A stretch of 64,000 nt of DNA from an uncultured Desulfobacter sp. (GTDB lineage Bacteria; Desulfobacterota; Desulfobacteria; Desulfobacterales; Desulfobacteraceae). Each line of letters starts with the position of its first letter. Within the stretch, counting starts at the first letter, position 1. Below, in pieces: positions 42,204-51,462 of the stretch. The notes beneath the pieces are model-generated. The model was not told the DNA's origin. It did not search any database and saw nothing but the letters and a program-made list of their open reading frames with translations. The stretch is taken from contig NZ_OY761442.1 of assembly GCF_963664415.1 (NCBI RefSeq), forward strand, positions 124,001 to 188,000, in the 5' to 3' direction. The translations under genes and the position numbers were made by a program.

Positions 42204-44393
42204 ATGAACAAATTTGCATATTTCATGTCTGGATATGCTCTTAAGGCATTATCCGGGCTTTCCAAAGCCCGGATAACCATTCATAATCGAGAAAGGATTC
42301 CGGAAGGGTCCATTATATTTATCGCCAACCATTTCACCAGAATCGAAACGATTTTTTTACCGTATCATCTTTATAATATAACGAAGAAAAGGATATGGTC
42401 CCTGGCCCATGCCGATCTCTTTGCGGGCGGATTGAAAAACATTCTTGATGTCATGGGCGCTATCTCCACCAAAGATCCGAATCGAAACGACCTTATTACC
42501 AAAACCCTTTTAGGCGGCGACGCGTCATGGATCATTTTTCCGGAAGGAAGAATGGTGAAAAATAAAAAGCTTGTCAATGAAGGCAGATTTGAAATTCAAG
42601 TCGATAAAGTGGTTCATCGCCCCCGTTCCGGGGCTGCAGTGATCGCACTTCAAAGTGAATTTTACCGGGAACGGCTCCGGCGAATGAAAACCATAAACCC
42701 CAAAGAGTTTAAACGACTCATCGACTGGTTTGAAATCAAGGACCCGGAGAAGGTTTTAAGTCAAACAACCTATATGGTGCCCACAAATATCACCTATTAT
42801 CCCATGCGGGCAAAAGAAAATCTGCTCACTTCTCTTGCCAAAAAGCTAATGGAAAATCCATCCCAGCAGATTATGGATGAGCTGATGACCGAGGGCAGTA
42901 TGATTTTATCCGGCGTGCAGGTTGATATTCGGTTTGCAGATCCCATAAAAATTTCGGATTATCTTAATAATTCATTTGTTGAAAGCGATCTGACATCAAG
43001 ACGAAAAATTTTTTTCAGCAGACGTATGTGTTCCGCCCCTGTTATAAAAACTGCAAGTCAGGACATTCTCCACAGATTCATGGTCGATGTGTACGGCATG
43101 ACCTCCCTTAACTATGATCATATCTTTACCTGCCTTATCAAGTATATGCCGCCTTCATCCCAAGGCATTGATCCCTATGATTTACGATGCCGGGCTTATC
43201 TTGCAATTGCCGGAAAAGTCATTGAAAGCGGCCGCTGTGTCCACAACGCTTTTTATGAAAACCAGATTCATCTATTGACAGACGATAAAAATGAGAGATT
43301 TACTAAATTTCTTGACACAGCCCTTGAAACCGGTGTGCTTTATGAAAAAAAAGGAAAGTTTTTTAAAAAACAGGAAAAATTTGCATCAGATGTCGGTTTC
43401 CAGGGGGTGAGAATGGAAAACCCCCTTTATGTGGTTGCCAATGAAGTGGAGCCGCTACAGGACATCGTTTTTTTCATTAAAGGTATTGCCGAGAAAAGTG
43501 ATGTTGAAATTGATCAGCAGATTCGCCATGCGTTGAAAGATAAAGTTCTAAAAGATTATGATCTTGATTACGAAAAATGTAAGTCCCCAAGCGAACCCTT
43601 TGACAAAGAGGCCGGAAGCCCCATTTTTCTTGATCCGGGTAAAGGAAGGCCCGGTATTCTTTTAATTCACAATTATCTATCCTGCCCCAAAGAGATGAAA
43701 CCCCTGGCCTCTTTTTTCAGTAAGCTTGGTTACACTGTGTTTGTGCCGCGTCTTAAAGGGCATGGCACCTGCTCTGAAGATCTTTCACAGATAAATCATA
43801 ACGACTGGATTGACAGTGTGGAAGAAGGTTATGTTCTTTTAAAGCATAGAACGCCGTACGTTTTTGTCGGCGGGTTTTTTACAGGCGCCGGCCTTGCCCT
43901 TGAACTTGCCTCCCGGATACCGGAAATCGCCGGTGTGTTTGCTGTTGCCCCACCGTTAAATGTCAAAGATATGGGGTGGCGTCCCTTTACTGCATCTGAA
44001 TTCTGGCACCGCATGTTGCAAAAGGCACTTTTTGTTGACAAACGGTCTGATGACAGTGATGAGTGTACGCAAAATACATGTGTGACATGCTACAATGAAA
44101 ATCCTGCCCAAGGCATGAAATCGCTTGAAAGACTGATTAAACACCTGGAACAAAGACTGATGTCTGTTACAGCACCCCTTTTATTCTTGCAGTCCGGCAA
44201 AAAGTTCCACAGCAACACGGAAAATGCTTTAAAATTGTTTAAGCTTGTCAACGCCACTCGCAAAGACTTTTTCTTTTTCAATGAGGACTGCCACAATCTG
44301 CTTTCGGGCAGTGAATCAACACGGGTGTTCAGATCCATTGCCGATTTTTTTGCCTTGGTTGAACAGGAACGCTACCAGTCTATGGGAAAATAA
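42204..44393 (+). CDS. PlsC-type acyltransferase fused to an alpha/beta-hydrolase domain
   Basis: A 729-residue fusion. The N-terminal acyltransferase has the variant catalytic motif H43-FTRI-E48 in place of HxxxxD, and FPEGRM near residue 111. A middle region has no recognised family. From about residue 480 an alpha/beta-hydrolase of the serine aminopeptidase/monoglyceride lipase type begins (GILLIHNYLSCPKEM). Its nucleophile elbow reads G557-F-F559-T-G561, so the expected serine is phenylalanine. A late His is present (ECHNLL-like CHNLL). Lipid remodelling is inferred. The end overlaps the convergent SDR gene by 22 bases. Confidence 0.82.
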   Translation: MNKFAYFMSGYALKALSGLSKARITIHNRERIPEGSIIFIANHFTRIETIFLPYHLYNITKKRIWSLAHADLFAGGLKNILDVMGAISTKDPNRNDLITKTLLGGDASWIIFPEGRMVKNKKLVNEGRFEIQVDKVVHRPRSGAAVIALQSEFYRERLRRMKTINPKEFKRLIDWFEIKDPEKVLSQTTYMVPTNITYYPMRAKENLLTSLAKKLMENPSQQIMDELMTEGSMILSGVQVDIRFADPIKISDYLNNSFVESDLTSRRKIFFSRRMCSAPVIKTASQDILHRFMVDVYGMTSLNYDHIFTCLIKYMPPSSQGIDPYDLRCRAYLAIAGKVIESGRCVHNAFYENQIHLLTDDKNERFTKFLDTALETGVLYEKKGKFFKKQEKFASDVGFQGVRMENPLYVVANEVEPLQDIVFFIKGIAEKSDVEIDQQIRHALKDKVLKDYDLDYEKCKSPSEPFDKEAGSPIFLDPGKGRPGILLIHNYLSCPKEMKPLASFFSKLGYTVFVPRLKGHGTCSEDLSQINHNDWIDSVEEGYVLLKHRTPYVFVGGFFTGAGLALELASRIPEIAGVFAVAPPLNVKDMGWRPFTASEFWHRMLQKALFVDKRSDDSDECTQNTCVTCYNENPAQGMKSLERLIKHLEQRLMSVTAPLLFLQSGKKFHSNTENALKLFKLVNATRKDFFFFNEDCHNLLSGSESTRVFRSIADFFALVEQERYQSMGK

Positions 44394-45940
44394 TCCTTTA
44401 AAAATTTCCCACACCAATGTTTTCCCGTTAAAATACCGTGGAAAAACGGGTCGCAGATCCGGGCCGCGCCGTCCACAATATCCAACGGGGGCTGAAAATC
44501 ATGGCGCGCTTGTTTTAATTTGGCAAGCTGTGCCGGGTCCTCATCCGTGACCCAGCCGGTATCCACGGCATTCATGTAAATGCCGTATTTGGCAAGATCC
44601 TCGGCAGCCGTATGAGTGAGCATGTTTAATGCCGCTTTGGCCATGTTGGTATGGGGATGGCGGCTGCCCTTTTTAAAGCGCAGGAATTTGCCTTCCATGG
44701 CCGAGACATTGACAATGTGTTTTTGACCGGTAAAGTCAGATTTCATCATCTGGGCCAGTCGGTTGCACAACACAAACGGGGCCACATTGTTGACCAGCTG
44801 AATTTCCAACATCTCCGCCGTTTCAATTTCTCCCAGTTTCAGTCGCCAGGAGTTGGTTTTTCGAAGATCCACCTGTTGAAGATCTGCATCCAGAGCCTTT
44901 TTGGGAAATACCTGAGGCATATCTATACTGTGGTCATAGGAATAGGGAATCTGTGAGAGTTGGGCCGATTGCCTCAGCCCGATGCCGGGGGCGTTGCCGC
45001 TCCAGGAGACCGGCAACGCCTCTTCTTCACCCAAATCGCGGGGACGGCCTGTTGTCACCTGGGCAACGCAGTCCTGGTAATGACCTAAAAGCATTGCCGC
45101 TTCAGGAGGTAACAATGAAATTTCTTGTTGTTCGGTGTCCATCAGATGGGCATAAAATCCAGGTGGGCGTCGAACGGTCTGGGCCGCATTATTGATTAAA
45201 ATATCAAGTCGCCGATATGTCTGTTTTACATGATCACAAAACAGCTCCACGCTGGGAATATGACGCAGGTCCATCCCGTAGATATGGAGCCTGTGTCCCC
45301 ACTGGTCAAAATCAGGTTCTTTGGAAAATCTTAAGGCGGAGTCCTTGGGAAAACGTGTGGTGGCAATCACCCGGGCCCCGGCTTTGAGCATCATCACCGT
45401 GGCCTGGTAGCCGATTTTAAGCCTGGAGCCTGTGATGACGGCAGTCTGTCCTTCAAGGGATGCGGTCTGGAACCGCTTTTGGTAGTTGAGTTCTGCGCAT
45501 TCAGGACACATGCTGTCATAAAAATGGTGGAGCAATGTAAATTCAGCTTTGCACACATAGCAGTTGCGGGGAGAATCAAGGTACTCTGCAGCAGCCTGAC
45601 CTTCAACTGCAGGACTCTCAAGTTGGGGCGGCGCTATGAACACCGATGCTTCCCTGGCTTTCCTGATTCCGGTTTGCGCTCTCAGTCGCCGTTCTTTTGC
45701 GACAACGGCAAGGCGTTTCTGCCGCTTTTTATCTTTGTTGCGTTTTTTTATTTCAGCTTTATCCGGCCTGGATATTTTGCCGGCAGCCTTAATCAAAGCA
45801 ATGCGGTCCGCTTCACAAATTTTTGTCAAAAGCTCAGATCGGTCCGCCAGGGTTTCCAGTACCTTAATGCATCGGTGAATCTCTTCTACTATACGTTTTT
45901 CATCTTCCGGGGCGGGTTGCTCCCCACAAAGGGTTTTCAC
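44372..45940 (-). CDS. Large SDR-family protein with N-terminal zinc-ribbon-like extension
   Basis: A 522-residue protein. The first ~110 residues are charged and helical. A CYVC...CPEC pair (about residues 128-152) suggests a zinc ribbon. The SDR core starts AVITGSRLKIGYQATVMML with the GxxxxIG nucleotide motif, and NNAAQ is present. The catalytic YxxxK is replaced by T-NMA-K (HPHTNMAKAALNML), and the serine region is VNVSAMEG. It may therefore not be a normal dehydrogenase. It is alone on the minus strand. Confidence 0.8.
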   Translation of the reverse strand: MKTLCGEQPAPEDEKRIVEEIHRCIKVLETLADRSELLTKICEADRIALIKAAGKISRPDKAEIKKRNKDKKRQKRLAVVAKERRLRAQTGIRKAREASVFIAPPQLESPAVEGQAAAEYLDSPRNCYVCKAEFTLLHHFYDSMCPECAELNYQKRFQTASLEGQTAVITGSRLKIGYQATVMMLKAGARVIATTRFPKDSALRFSKEPDFDQWGHRLHIYGMDLRHIPSVELFCDHVKQTYRRLDILINNAAQTVRRPPGFYAHLMDTEQQEISLLPPEAAMLLGHYQDCVAQVTTGRPRDLGEEEALPVSWSGNAPGIGLRQSAQLSQIPYSYDHSIDMPQVFPKKALDADLQQVDLRKTNSWRLKLGEIETAEMLEIQLVNNVAPFVLCNRLAQMMKSDFTGQKHIVNVSAMEGKFLRFKKGSRHPHTNMAKAALNMLTHTAAEDLAKYGIYMNAVDTGWVTDEDPAQLAKLKQARHDFQPPLDIVDGAARICDPFFHGILTGKHWCGKFLKDYFPIDW

Positions 45941-46035
45941 GATTTCGCCTTCCTTTAATAAGCATAAAAAAATGGCAATTATTATAGCTGATTAGAAAAT
46001 TTGTCAACCCGGGGATGGATTTGTTGATGGCCAGC

Positions 46036-46075
46036 CTTAAAAAAAGCCGGCAGTCTAAAACTAGACTGCCGGCCT
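46036..46075 (-). terminator. Rho-independent terminator after the selenoprotein gene
   Basis: Perfect 11-bp arms GCCGGCAGTCT / AGACTGCCGGC are followed on the minus strand by TTTTTTTAA. Confidence 0.85.
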
Positions 46076-46100
46076 TGTATCAGCTCAACTGAAAATCTTA

Positions 46101-47426
46101 CTACATTTCGGTTTCAGGGTGGAAGACGGCTACTTCTTTAAGATCATCTCCCAGGTATTCTCTTTCATTGGGTCCGAGAATACCCAAAGAAAGACAGAGC
46201 AGGGTCCATAAATGGACAACGCCATAATGTGCTTCGTAATGTTCGCTGAGTTCATGAATCTGCGCATGGCAGTTATGGCAGGCGGCAATACAATAGTCCG
46301 CACCAGTGGCCTGGATCTGCTGATCTTTGATCTTCCCGTAAGTCAAACGTTCGTCTTTGAAGCCTGACTGGAGAAATCCGCCGCCGCCGCCGCAACAAAA
46401 GTTGTTGGAACGGTTGGGCTGCATGTCAATGAAGTTTTCTTCACCAACAATGGATTTCACAACAAAACGCAGGTCGTCGGCAATGGGGTCTCCATAGCTT
46501 TTTCTGACAATCTGACAGGGATCTTGTACCGTGAATTTAATTTTCAGGTCTTTGTTCCAGTCGGAGCTGGGTTTCAGCCGACCTTCACGGATCCATTTTG
46601 CATAGTATTCGTAAATGTTTTTGATTTCTAAATCTGTCGTATCAATGTTGAATTTTTTCGCTCCGGCCCGGACCGAGAAAGTTACGTGCCCTCACTCGGT
46701 ATTGAGGTACGTTTTGCACCCCAACTTTTTGGCCTGACCAATGGTGGTCGATGTCAGATGTTTCCAGGATTCGTCATCTGCCAGAAACATGCAATAGTTT
46801 TCACCACCCCATCCCTTGGAGCCATATGTCCAGTCGATCCCTGCAGTATGGAGAATTTTCCATAAGGGTACCATCTCGTCGGGTTCGGTGACCGGTTCCC
46901 TGGAGTTCTGGTTCAGGAAGAATTCAGCACCTTCTTTGTCAATGGGGGCTTCCATCTCTTCAAATTCGGGTTGGGCTTCCCTATATTCTTCGAGAACATC
47001 ATCAACTACAAATTCAAAATCTTCCTCTGAGGTACCCATGGCTGAACCGGTATCGTGCTTCAACGCCGCGTCACAGGAACCCAAGATGCCTTTGGGCCGC
47101 TCTTCTCTGGGCCGTAAAGCACGGGCATTGAAAACAAGCTGGGGAATATCAATCTGCATGGGACAGACATAGATGCAGCGCATGCACATGGTGCACATCC
47201 AGGGCCAGTCTGATGCGACAATTTCCTCATCCATGCCCAGGGCAGCCATGCGCAGAAATTTTCGGGGATCCATGTCTGCCAGCCCGGTGGCCGGGCAGCC
47301 TGATGCGCAGGCGCCACATGTCAGGCAGGCATTAAGATTTCCGCCCTCGGGCAAAATCTCTTTAACCTTGTCGATAAAAGTTGAGGCCTCTTTCTTTCGG
47401 CCCAGTTTGATGACAGTTTCTGCCAT
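46101..47426 (-). CDS. Selenocysteine-containing heterodisulfide-reductase-like Fe-S protein
   Basis: A 441-residue protein read through an in-frame UGA at codon 245 (46692-46694). The N-terminal part has two 4Fe-4S motifs, CLTCGACASGCP and CTMCMRCIYVCP. Two CCG domains follow. The second is complete (DPCQ..., FCCGGGGGF, CHNC). The first ends LNTE-U-GHVTF, with Sec where the last Cys of its CxxC would be. The frame stays open for 591 bases after the UGA, carries essential Fe-S motifs, and a hairpin with a GGU apex follows the UGA. It is a single-gene transcript with its own terminator. The electron donor is unknown. Confidence 0.9.
46645..46680 (-). promoter_or_regulatory. Candidate bacterial SECIS hairpin
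   Basis: Beginning about 14 bases after the UGA on the minus strand, CTCGGT and GCCGGAG can pair around CCGG, with UUU / AAA extending below a small bulge. The GGU near the apex recalls bacterial SECIS loops bound by SelB. The fold was drawn by eye. Confidence 0.5.
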
Positions 47427-47856
47427 GTCGTTTCCTTTCTTAAATACAGTTAAAGGTGAACAATCAGCATGTCAATATTAGTTGTGGTTCCCATGATCAC
47501 CTGGATATCTGTTTTCCCTAGATAATGTCAGACAGTTTCCTCATGGTTTCCGCCTTAGTTCCATAGAGAAGGTTATTTCTATAACTAATTGATTCTAAAA
47601 AGTATAGTATTAGCTAAAGAAAAAATCTTCCTTATGGGTGGAAAACTATAGCAAATAATAATAGTGAATTCAATTGAATGATCAAAAATTGGTGGGTTGA
47701 TTTAATTATAGTTAGGTCTGTGTTTGATAAATTGGGCCTTTTAATGTTTATTGTATTTAAACGGAAACCTGTAAAAATCGATAAATTTCTTTCATGAACC
47801 GGGTGTATGGGTTACAATGCCGGGGATCTTGAGCATTTAAAAGATGAGCAGGTTTC
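47427..47856. other. Intergenic between the selenoprotein and M15 peptidase genes
   Basis: About 430 AT-rich bases between divergent genes. The minus-strand gene has AAAGGAAACGACATG at its start. No further structure was recognised. Confidence 0.4.
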
Positions 47857-48780
47857 ATGCCGCACCAAAATTATAACGGACATGCATCAGTGGATCGGAG
47901 AACATTTTTAAAACTTGCAGGATCAGCTATCCTTTCAGGAACATATCTGCCGCTTTCCAGTGGATTAAAAACGGCATGGGCGCTTGAGGCTTCTCAATGC
48001 CAATCACATGCCCCTGACCAGGGTGTCAAGGATGCGCTTGTGGGGGCCAGGGAATTAACCAGAGACCCAAAATTTTTAAAGATCCGTTTTTTTGATCGTG
48101 ACTTCAAAGATGATGTTTTTTTGCCTGATAATGAAATGCCCCTTCTTTTATCAATCCATCTGCGTTTCAAACGTATCCAAAAACAGATCGGCCACGCTAA
48201 CTTCTGTCTGGCCGGATTTGATGATGCCTTGACGTGTGCCCGGACCTATGGCAACATTGGCGCGTTTTCCAGCCGGGAACTTGATTTCCTTGAAAAGTTA
48301 TTTCATCGCTCCGCCGGTGATTACGGCTTTATGGGGAAAAGAACGATTCCTCGTCTGACTTGGCAGGTGCCGTCGGGAGACACAGTAAAAATTCAAGGCT
48401 CGGGTAATTATCTTTACAAGGGTAAATCCCAAGCGTTGTATCAGGATATTCGGAAAAAAATCGGTACCGAGGCGGTTTTGACGTCAGGTATCCGGGGGGT
48501 GTCCAAGCAGTTTTTGCTTTTTTTAAACAAGGCGGTGAAAAGCCGGGGGAACTTGTCCATGGCCTCTCGATCTTTAGCGCCACCAGGTTATTCCTTTCAT
48601 GCCACCGGAGATTTTGATATGGGAGAAAAAGGGTTTGGTGTAGATAATTTTACGGAAAAGTTTACCCGGACCCGGGTGTACAGCCGGCTGTCGAGCCTGG
48701 GTTATATTCGGTTCAGGTATGGGCCGAAAAATCATTTAGGTGTCAGATATGAACCCTGGCATGTTGAAGTTGGGGGCTAA
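47857..48780 (+). CDS. Tat-exported M15-family peptidase (DD-carboxypeptidase-like)
   Basis: A 307-residue protein with a twin-arginine signal DRRTFLKLAGSAI (residues ~13-25). The C-terminal domain has the M15 zinc motifs: SGIRGVSKQF, then the PPGYSFHATGDFDMG block (His and Asp ligands) and EPWHVEV (third His). Such enzymes trim peptidoglycan peptides in the periplasm. The middle region (HLRFKRIQKQIGHANF) has no recognised family. Monocistronic, followed by repeat copy H. Confidence 0.85.
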   Translation: MPHQNYNGHASVDRRTFLKLAGSAILSGTYLPLSSGLKTAWALEASQCQSHAPDQGVKDALVGARELTRDPKFLKIRFFDRDFKDDVFLPDNEMPLLLSIHLRFKRIQKQIGHANFCLAGFDDALTCARTYGNIGAFSSRELDFLEKLFHRSAGDYGFMGKRTIPRLTWQVPSGDTVKIQGSGNYLYKGKSQALYQDIRKKIGTEAVLTSGIRGVSKQFLLFLNKAVKSRGNLSMASRSLAPPGYSFHATGDFDMGEKGFGVDNFTEKFTRTRVYSRLSSLGYIRFRYGPKNHLGVRYEPWHVEVGG

Positions 48781-48831
48781 AAATCGATTTGGTTCCCTAT
48801 CAATTTAAGTTTATTTAACGTGAAGGTCTGT

Positions 48832-48899
48832 CTAACCTGCACAGATCTTTCAAATTTCGTTGTGGGCTAAGCCTGGGTCAGGTCAGCCCGTGGCTGTTA
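48832..48899 (+). repeat. Two-hairpin intergenic element, copy H
   Basis: GAAGGTCTGT pairs with ACAGATCTTTC. The linker is TTCGTTGTGGGC, and hairpin II is TGGGCTAAGCCTGG with CAGGTCAGCCCG, ending TGGCTGTT. It ends 14 bases before the start codon of the next gene, so it directly adjoins the ribosome site. Confidence 0.75.
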
Positions 48900-48912
48900 T
48901 AAAAAGGAGAAA

Positions 48913-49248
48913 ATGTCAATGTTGATCAACCTTCTGATTTTGAGCGTTGCGGTATTTTTGGTGGCTAATTTTTTACCCGGTATCCAGGTTAAACATTTTG
49001 GGACTGCCGTTATCGTGGCCATTGTCTACAGCCTGGTCAATTTTTTCTTTGGCTGGCTGCTGATTATTTTATCCCTTCCTTTTATAGTTATTACGTTTGG
49101 GCTGTTCAAGCTGGTGATCAATGCCGTGTTGCTGTGGATCACCGATAAAATGCTTGATGATTTTCAAATTAAAGATTTTTTCACAACATTTATAGCAGCC
49201 CTGTGTATTACCCTTGTTGATTCTGTGATCAAGTGGGCCATCGCATAA
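48913..49248 (+). CDS. Phage holin family (4TM) membrane protein
   Basis: A 111-residue membrane protein with four spans and the family pattern LANFLPGIQV-like ending plus VLLWITDKMLDDFQIKDFFTTFIAAL. Despite the family name these are chromosomal inner-membrane proteins of unknown function. AAAAGGAGA precedes the ATG, and repeat copy H lies in the leader. A terminator follows. Confidence 0.85.
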   Translation: MSMLINLLILSVAVFLVANFLPGIQVKHFGTAVIVAIVYSLVNFFFGWLLIILSLPFIVITFGLFKLVINAVLLWITDKMLDDFQIKDFFTTFIAALCITLVDSVIKWAIA

Positions 49249-49311
49249 ATTAAATGTCCTAAATTTTGGTGTCCGGCTCCCCGCCCCTTAAAGGCCTCGG
49301 GCACCCAACTT

Positions 49312-49352
49312 TCCATGGCACAAATTTTTGCCGCCATGGATTTTTTATTTTT
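49312..49352 (+). terminator. Terminator after the holin-family gene
   Basis: TCCATGGC / GCCATGGA arms with a 13-base loop are followed by TTTTTTATTTTT. Confidence 0.75.
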
Positions 49353-49390
49353 GAAGGGATCGCAATATGCGACCACCATGGCTGTGATGA

Positions 49391-51259
49391 TCAGTATCGT
49401 CCCAGTACCTTCAGGGTTTCCACCCTTTTTGCAAGGGCGTCCATCACTGGATTGGAACCCCTGTCATCAAGATCAGCTTCTAATTCTGCATAAAACAGGT
49501 ATTCCCAAGGCTTACCGGCCACGGGCCGTGATTCCAGTTTAACCAGATTGATATGGTGGTCGCTGAAAACCTGCATCACTTCAAGCAGAGCGCCCGGACG
49601 GTTGCCGGTTGAAAAGATAATAAAGGTTTTGTCTGCCTTTTTATGTCCTGTAAATTCCCTGGCAATCACGGCAAATCGCGTGTAATTCATGGGGTTATCT
49701 TCAATGGATTCGTGGGCAACGGTCATGTCAAAAATTTCAGCAGCAAGGGCAGGACCAATGGCGGCCACTGACGGATCGAGTTCCTTGGCCTGGTTTACGG
49801 CAGAGACGCCCGTGCGCACAGGTAAAATTTCAGTGGTTGTCATCTGTACCAGGTAGTTTTGGCATTGGGCAATGGCATGGGCCGGGGCAAGGATGGTTTT
49901 GATCGACGAAACGTCTGTCTTAGGATGGGTGATCAGCGCATGTTTAATACGGATGGTGATTTCACCAATAATTTTCAGATTGTGGGTTTGGAGCAGATCA
50001 TAGTTTTCGTGGACGGATCCGGACAGGGAGTTTTCCACAGGCACAATACCATAGGATGCGGTGTTGTTCTTAACGGCAGTAAAGACCTCTTTGAATGACA
50101 TCATGGCCACTGGGGCGACATCATTTCCGAAATAGGAGAGGCAGGCCTTGTGTGAATAAGTTCCCGGTTCCCCGGTGATGGCACAGGCCGCTGCATTCTG
50201 AGTATGGGCGGCAGGGATAAGTTCCTTTTTTTTCAGGTAATCAAAATCCAGTTGTTTGCCAACCACAGGCGCAATCACATAAATATCTCTGGTCAGATTG
50301 CCGAATTGTTCAGGAGAAAGGCTTTCAGCACCATCGGAAAGGCCATTGTCCGGATTGTTATGCACCTCAATCATTAGGGCATCGGCCCCGGCTGCCACTG
50401 CAGCCCGGGCCATGGGCGCCACCTTTTCACGGATGCCGGTGGCATGGCTGGGATCAATGACAATGGGCAGGTGGGTAAGCTTTTTTAAAATCGGGATGGC
50501 AGACAGGTCCAGGGTGTTACGGGTATAGGGCTCAAAAGTTCTGATACCCCGCTCACACAGGATGATATTGGTGTTGCCCCCGGCGGCAATATATTCGGCA
50601 GACATGAGCCACTCCTGGATGGTGGCCGCAAGGCCGCGTTTGAGTAGCACGGGCTTGCTCATTTTACCGGCACATTTGAGTAATTCAAAGTTCTGCATGT
50701 TCCGGGCCCCGATCTGGACCACGTCCACATATTTTTCCATCAGCTCCGCCTGGGTCGTTGAGGTCATTTCCGTCACCACGCCAAGGCCGGTCTCTTCCCG
50801 GACCTGGGCCAGAATTTTTAAACCTTCTTTCTCAAGTCCTTGGAACGAATAGGGTGAAGATCGGGGTTTATACGCCCCGCCCTGGAACAGGATGGCCCCG
50901 TATTTTTTTACTTTTTTTGCAATGGTCATGGCCTGGTCCAAACTTTCAACACTGCAGGGGCCTGCAATGATGGCGATACGGTCACCGCCCACGGTTATCT
51001 CTTTGGCCTTGACTAGGGTGTCTTGTGTCTTAAACTCCCGGCTGACAAGTTTGTAGGCCGAGGAAATGGGTACAGCCGTCTCCACTCCATCAAGATCTGC
51101 ATAATCTTCGACATTTCGCTTTACCCTTGTAGCTGTGATACCGATGACCTGTCTGTCGGCGTCTGTTATCCGGTTTATAATACATCCGTCAGTGGCCAGG
51201 GACGCGCTAATGGCTGTCTGCTGTGCGTCTGTTATAGTCGGTTCAAGTATCAGTTTCAT
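49391..51259 (-). CDS. DAHP synthase-prephenate dehydratase fusion
   Basis: A 622-residue bifunctional enzyme covering the first step of the shikimate pathway and the commitment to phenylalanine. Residues ~1-85 are a ferredoxin-like regulatory domain. The DAHP synthase barrel follows (AGPCSVES, GGAYKPRSSPYSFQG, QIGARNMQNFELL, KRGLAATIQEW, IDPSHATG). Prephenate dehydratase begins near residue 365 (GEPGTYSHKAC, VPVENSLSGSV, NYTRFAVIAR), and a C-terminal ACT domain contains LVKLESRP. The frame is open to 51391, but AGAAGGAGAA precedes the ATG at 51259. It lies behind an attenuator. Confidence 0.93.
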   Translation of the reverse strand: MKLILEPTITDAQQTAISASLATDGCIINRITDADRQVIGITATRVKRNVEDYADLDGVETAVPISSAYKLVSREFKTQDTLVKAKEITVGGDRIAIIAGPCSVESLDQAMTIAKKVKKYGAILFQGGAYKPRSSPYSFQGLEKEGLKILAQVREETGLGVVTEMTSTTQAELMEKYVDVVQIGARNMQNFELLKCAGKMSKPVLLKRGLAATIQEWLMSAEYIAAGGNTNIILCERGIRTFEPYTRNTLDLSAIPILKKLTHLPIVIDPSHATGIREKVAPMARAAVAAGADALMIEVHNNPDNGLSDGAESLSPEQFGNLTRDIYVIAPVVGKQLDFDYLKKKELIPAAHTQNAAACAITGEPGTYSHKACLSYFGNDVAPVAMMSFKEVFTAVKNNTASYGIVPVENSLSGSVHENYDLLQTHNLKIIGEITIRIKHALITHPKTDVSSIKTILAPAHAIAQCQNYLVQMTTTEILPVRTGVSAVNQAKELDPSVAAIGPALAAEIFDMTVAHESIEDNPMNYTRFAVIAREFTGHKKADKTFIIFSTGNRPGALLEVMQVFSDHHINLVKLESRPVAGKPWEYLFYAELEADLDDRGSNPVMDALAKRVETLKVLGRY

Positions 51260-51308
51260 CCGCTGAAATTCTCCTTCTCCCGAGGGCTGTTTTAGGCCCT
51301 GATGTTTG

Positions 51309-51346
51309 TAAAAAAACAAAAACCCCGGAAAAGATTTTCCCGGGGC
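51309..51346 (-). terminator. Second hairpin with T run in the aroF-pheA leader
   Basis: On the minus strand CCCCGG / CCGGGG arms around a loop with AAAATCTTTT are followed by TTTTTGTTTTTTT. It lies between the attenuator and the start codon, and may reinforce termination. Confidence 0.7.
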
Positions 51347-51361
51347 TTTCGGCCTGAAAAC

Positions 51362-51397
51362 AAAAAGGCCCCGGGTGGTCTTACCGTCCACCCGGGG
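51362..51397 (-). terminator. Attenuator terminator (segments 3:4) of aroF-pheA
   Basis: Minus strand: perfect 10-bp stem CCCCGGGTGG / CCACCCGGGG followed by CCTTTTTG. Its 5' arm can instead pair with the leader segment at 51429-51439 to form an antiterminator. Confidence 0.85.
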
Positions 51398-51462
51398 TCT
51401 GTATATGTAGAATTTACATAAAGCTAAACCGGATGGACGCCTCTAAAATAATAGAAGCGTCC
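51385..51462 (-). promoter_or_regulatory. Attenuator pause hairpin and antiterminator
   Basis: Minus strand. Segments 1:2 are GGACGCTTCT (51453-51462) and AGAGGCGTCC (51435-51444), 10 pairs with one G-U, spanning Phe/Tyr codons of the leader peptide. Segments 2:3 are CGTCCATCCGG (51429-51439) and CCGGGTGGACG (51385-51395), 11 pairs with one G-U. A ribosome stalled on segment 1 would free segment 2 to pair with 3 and prevent the terminator. Confidence 0.85.

Noticed and set aside
48913..49248. Prophage signal from the holin-family name
   Set aside because: The gene is a chromosomal 4TM membrane protein with no phage genes nearby.
51260..51391. In-frame N-terminal extension of the aroF-pheA fusion, rich in Phe
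   Set aside because: It starts at a GTG inside the terminator stem with no ribosome site. The real leader peptide is the separate frame at 51424-51516, and the Phe codons here come from the T runs.
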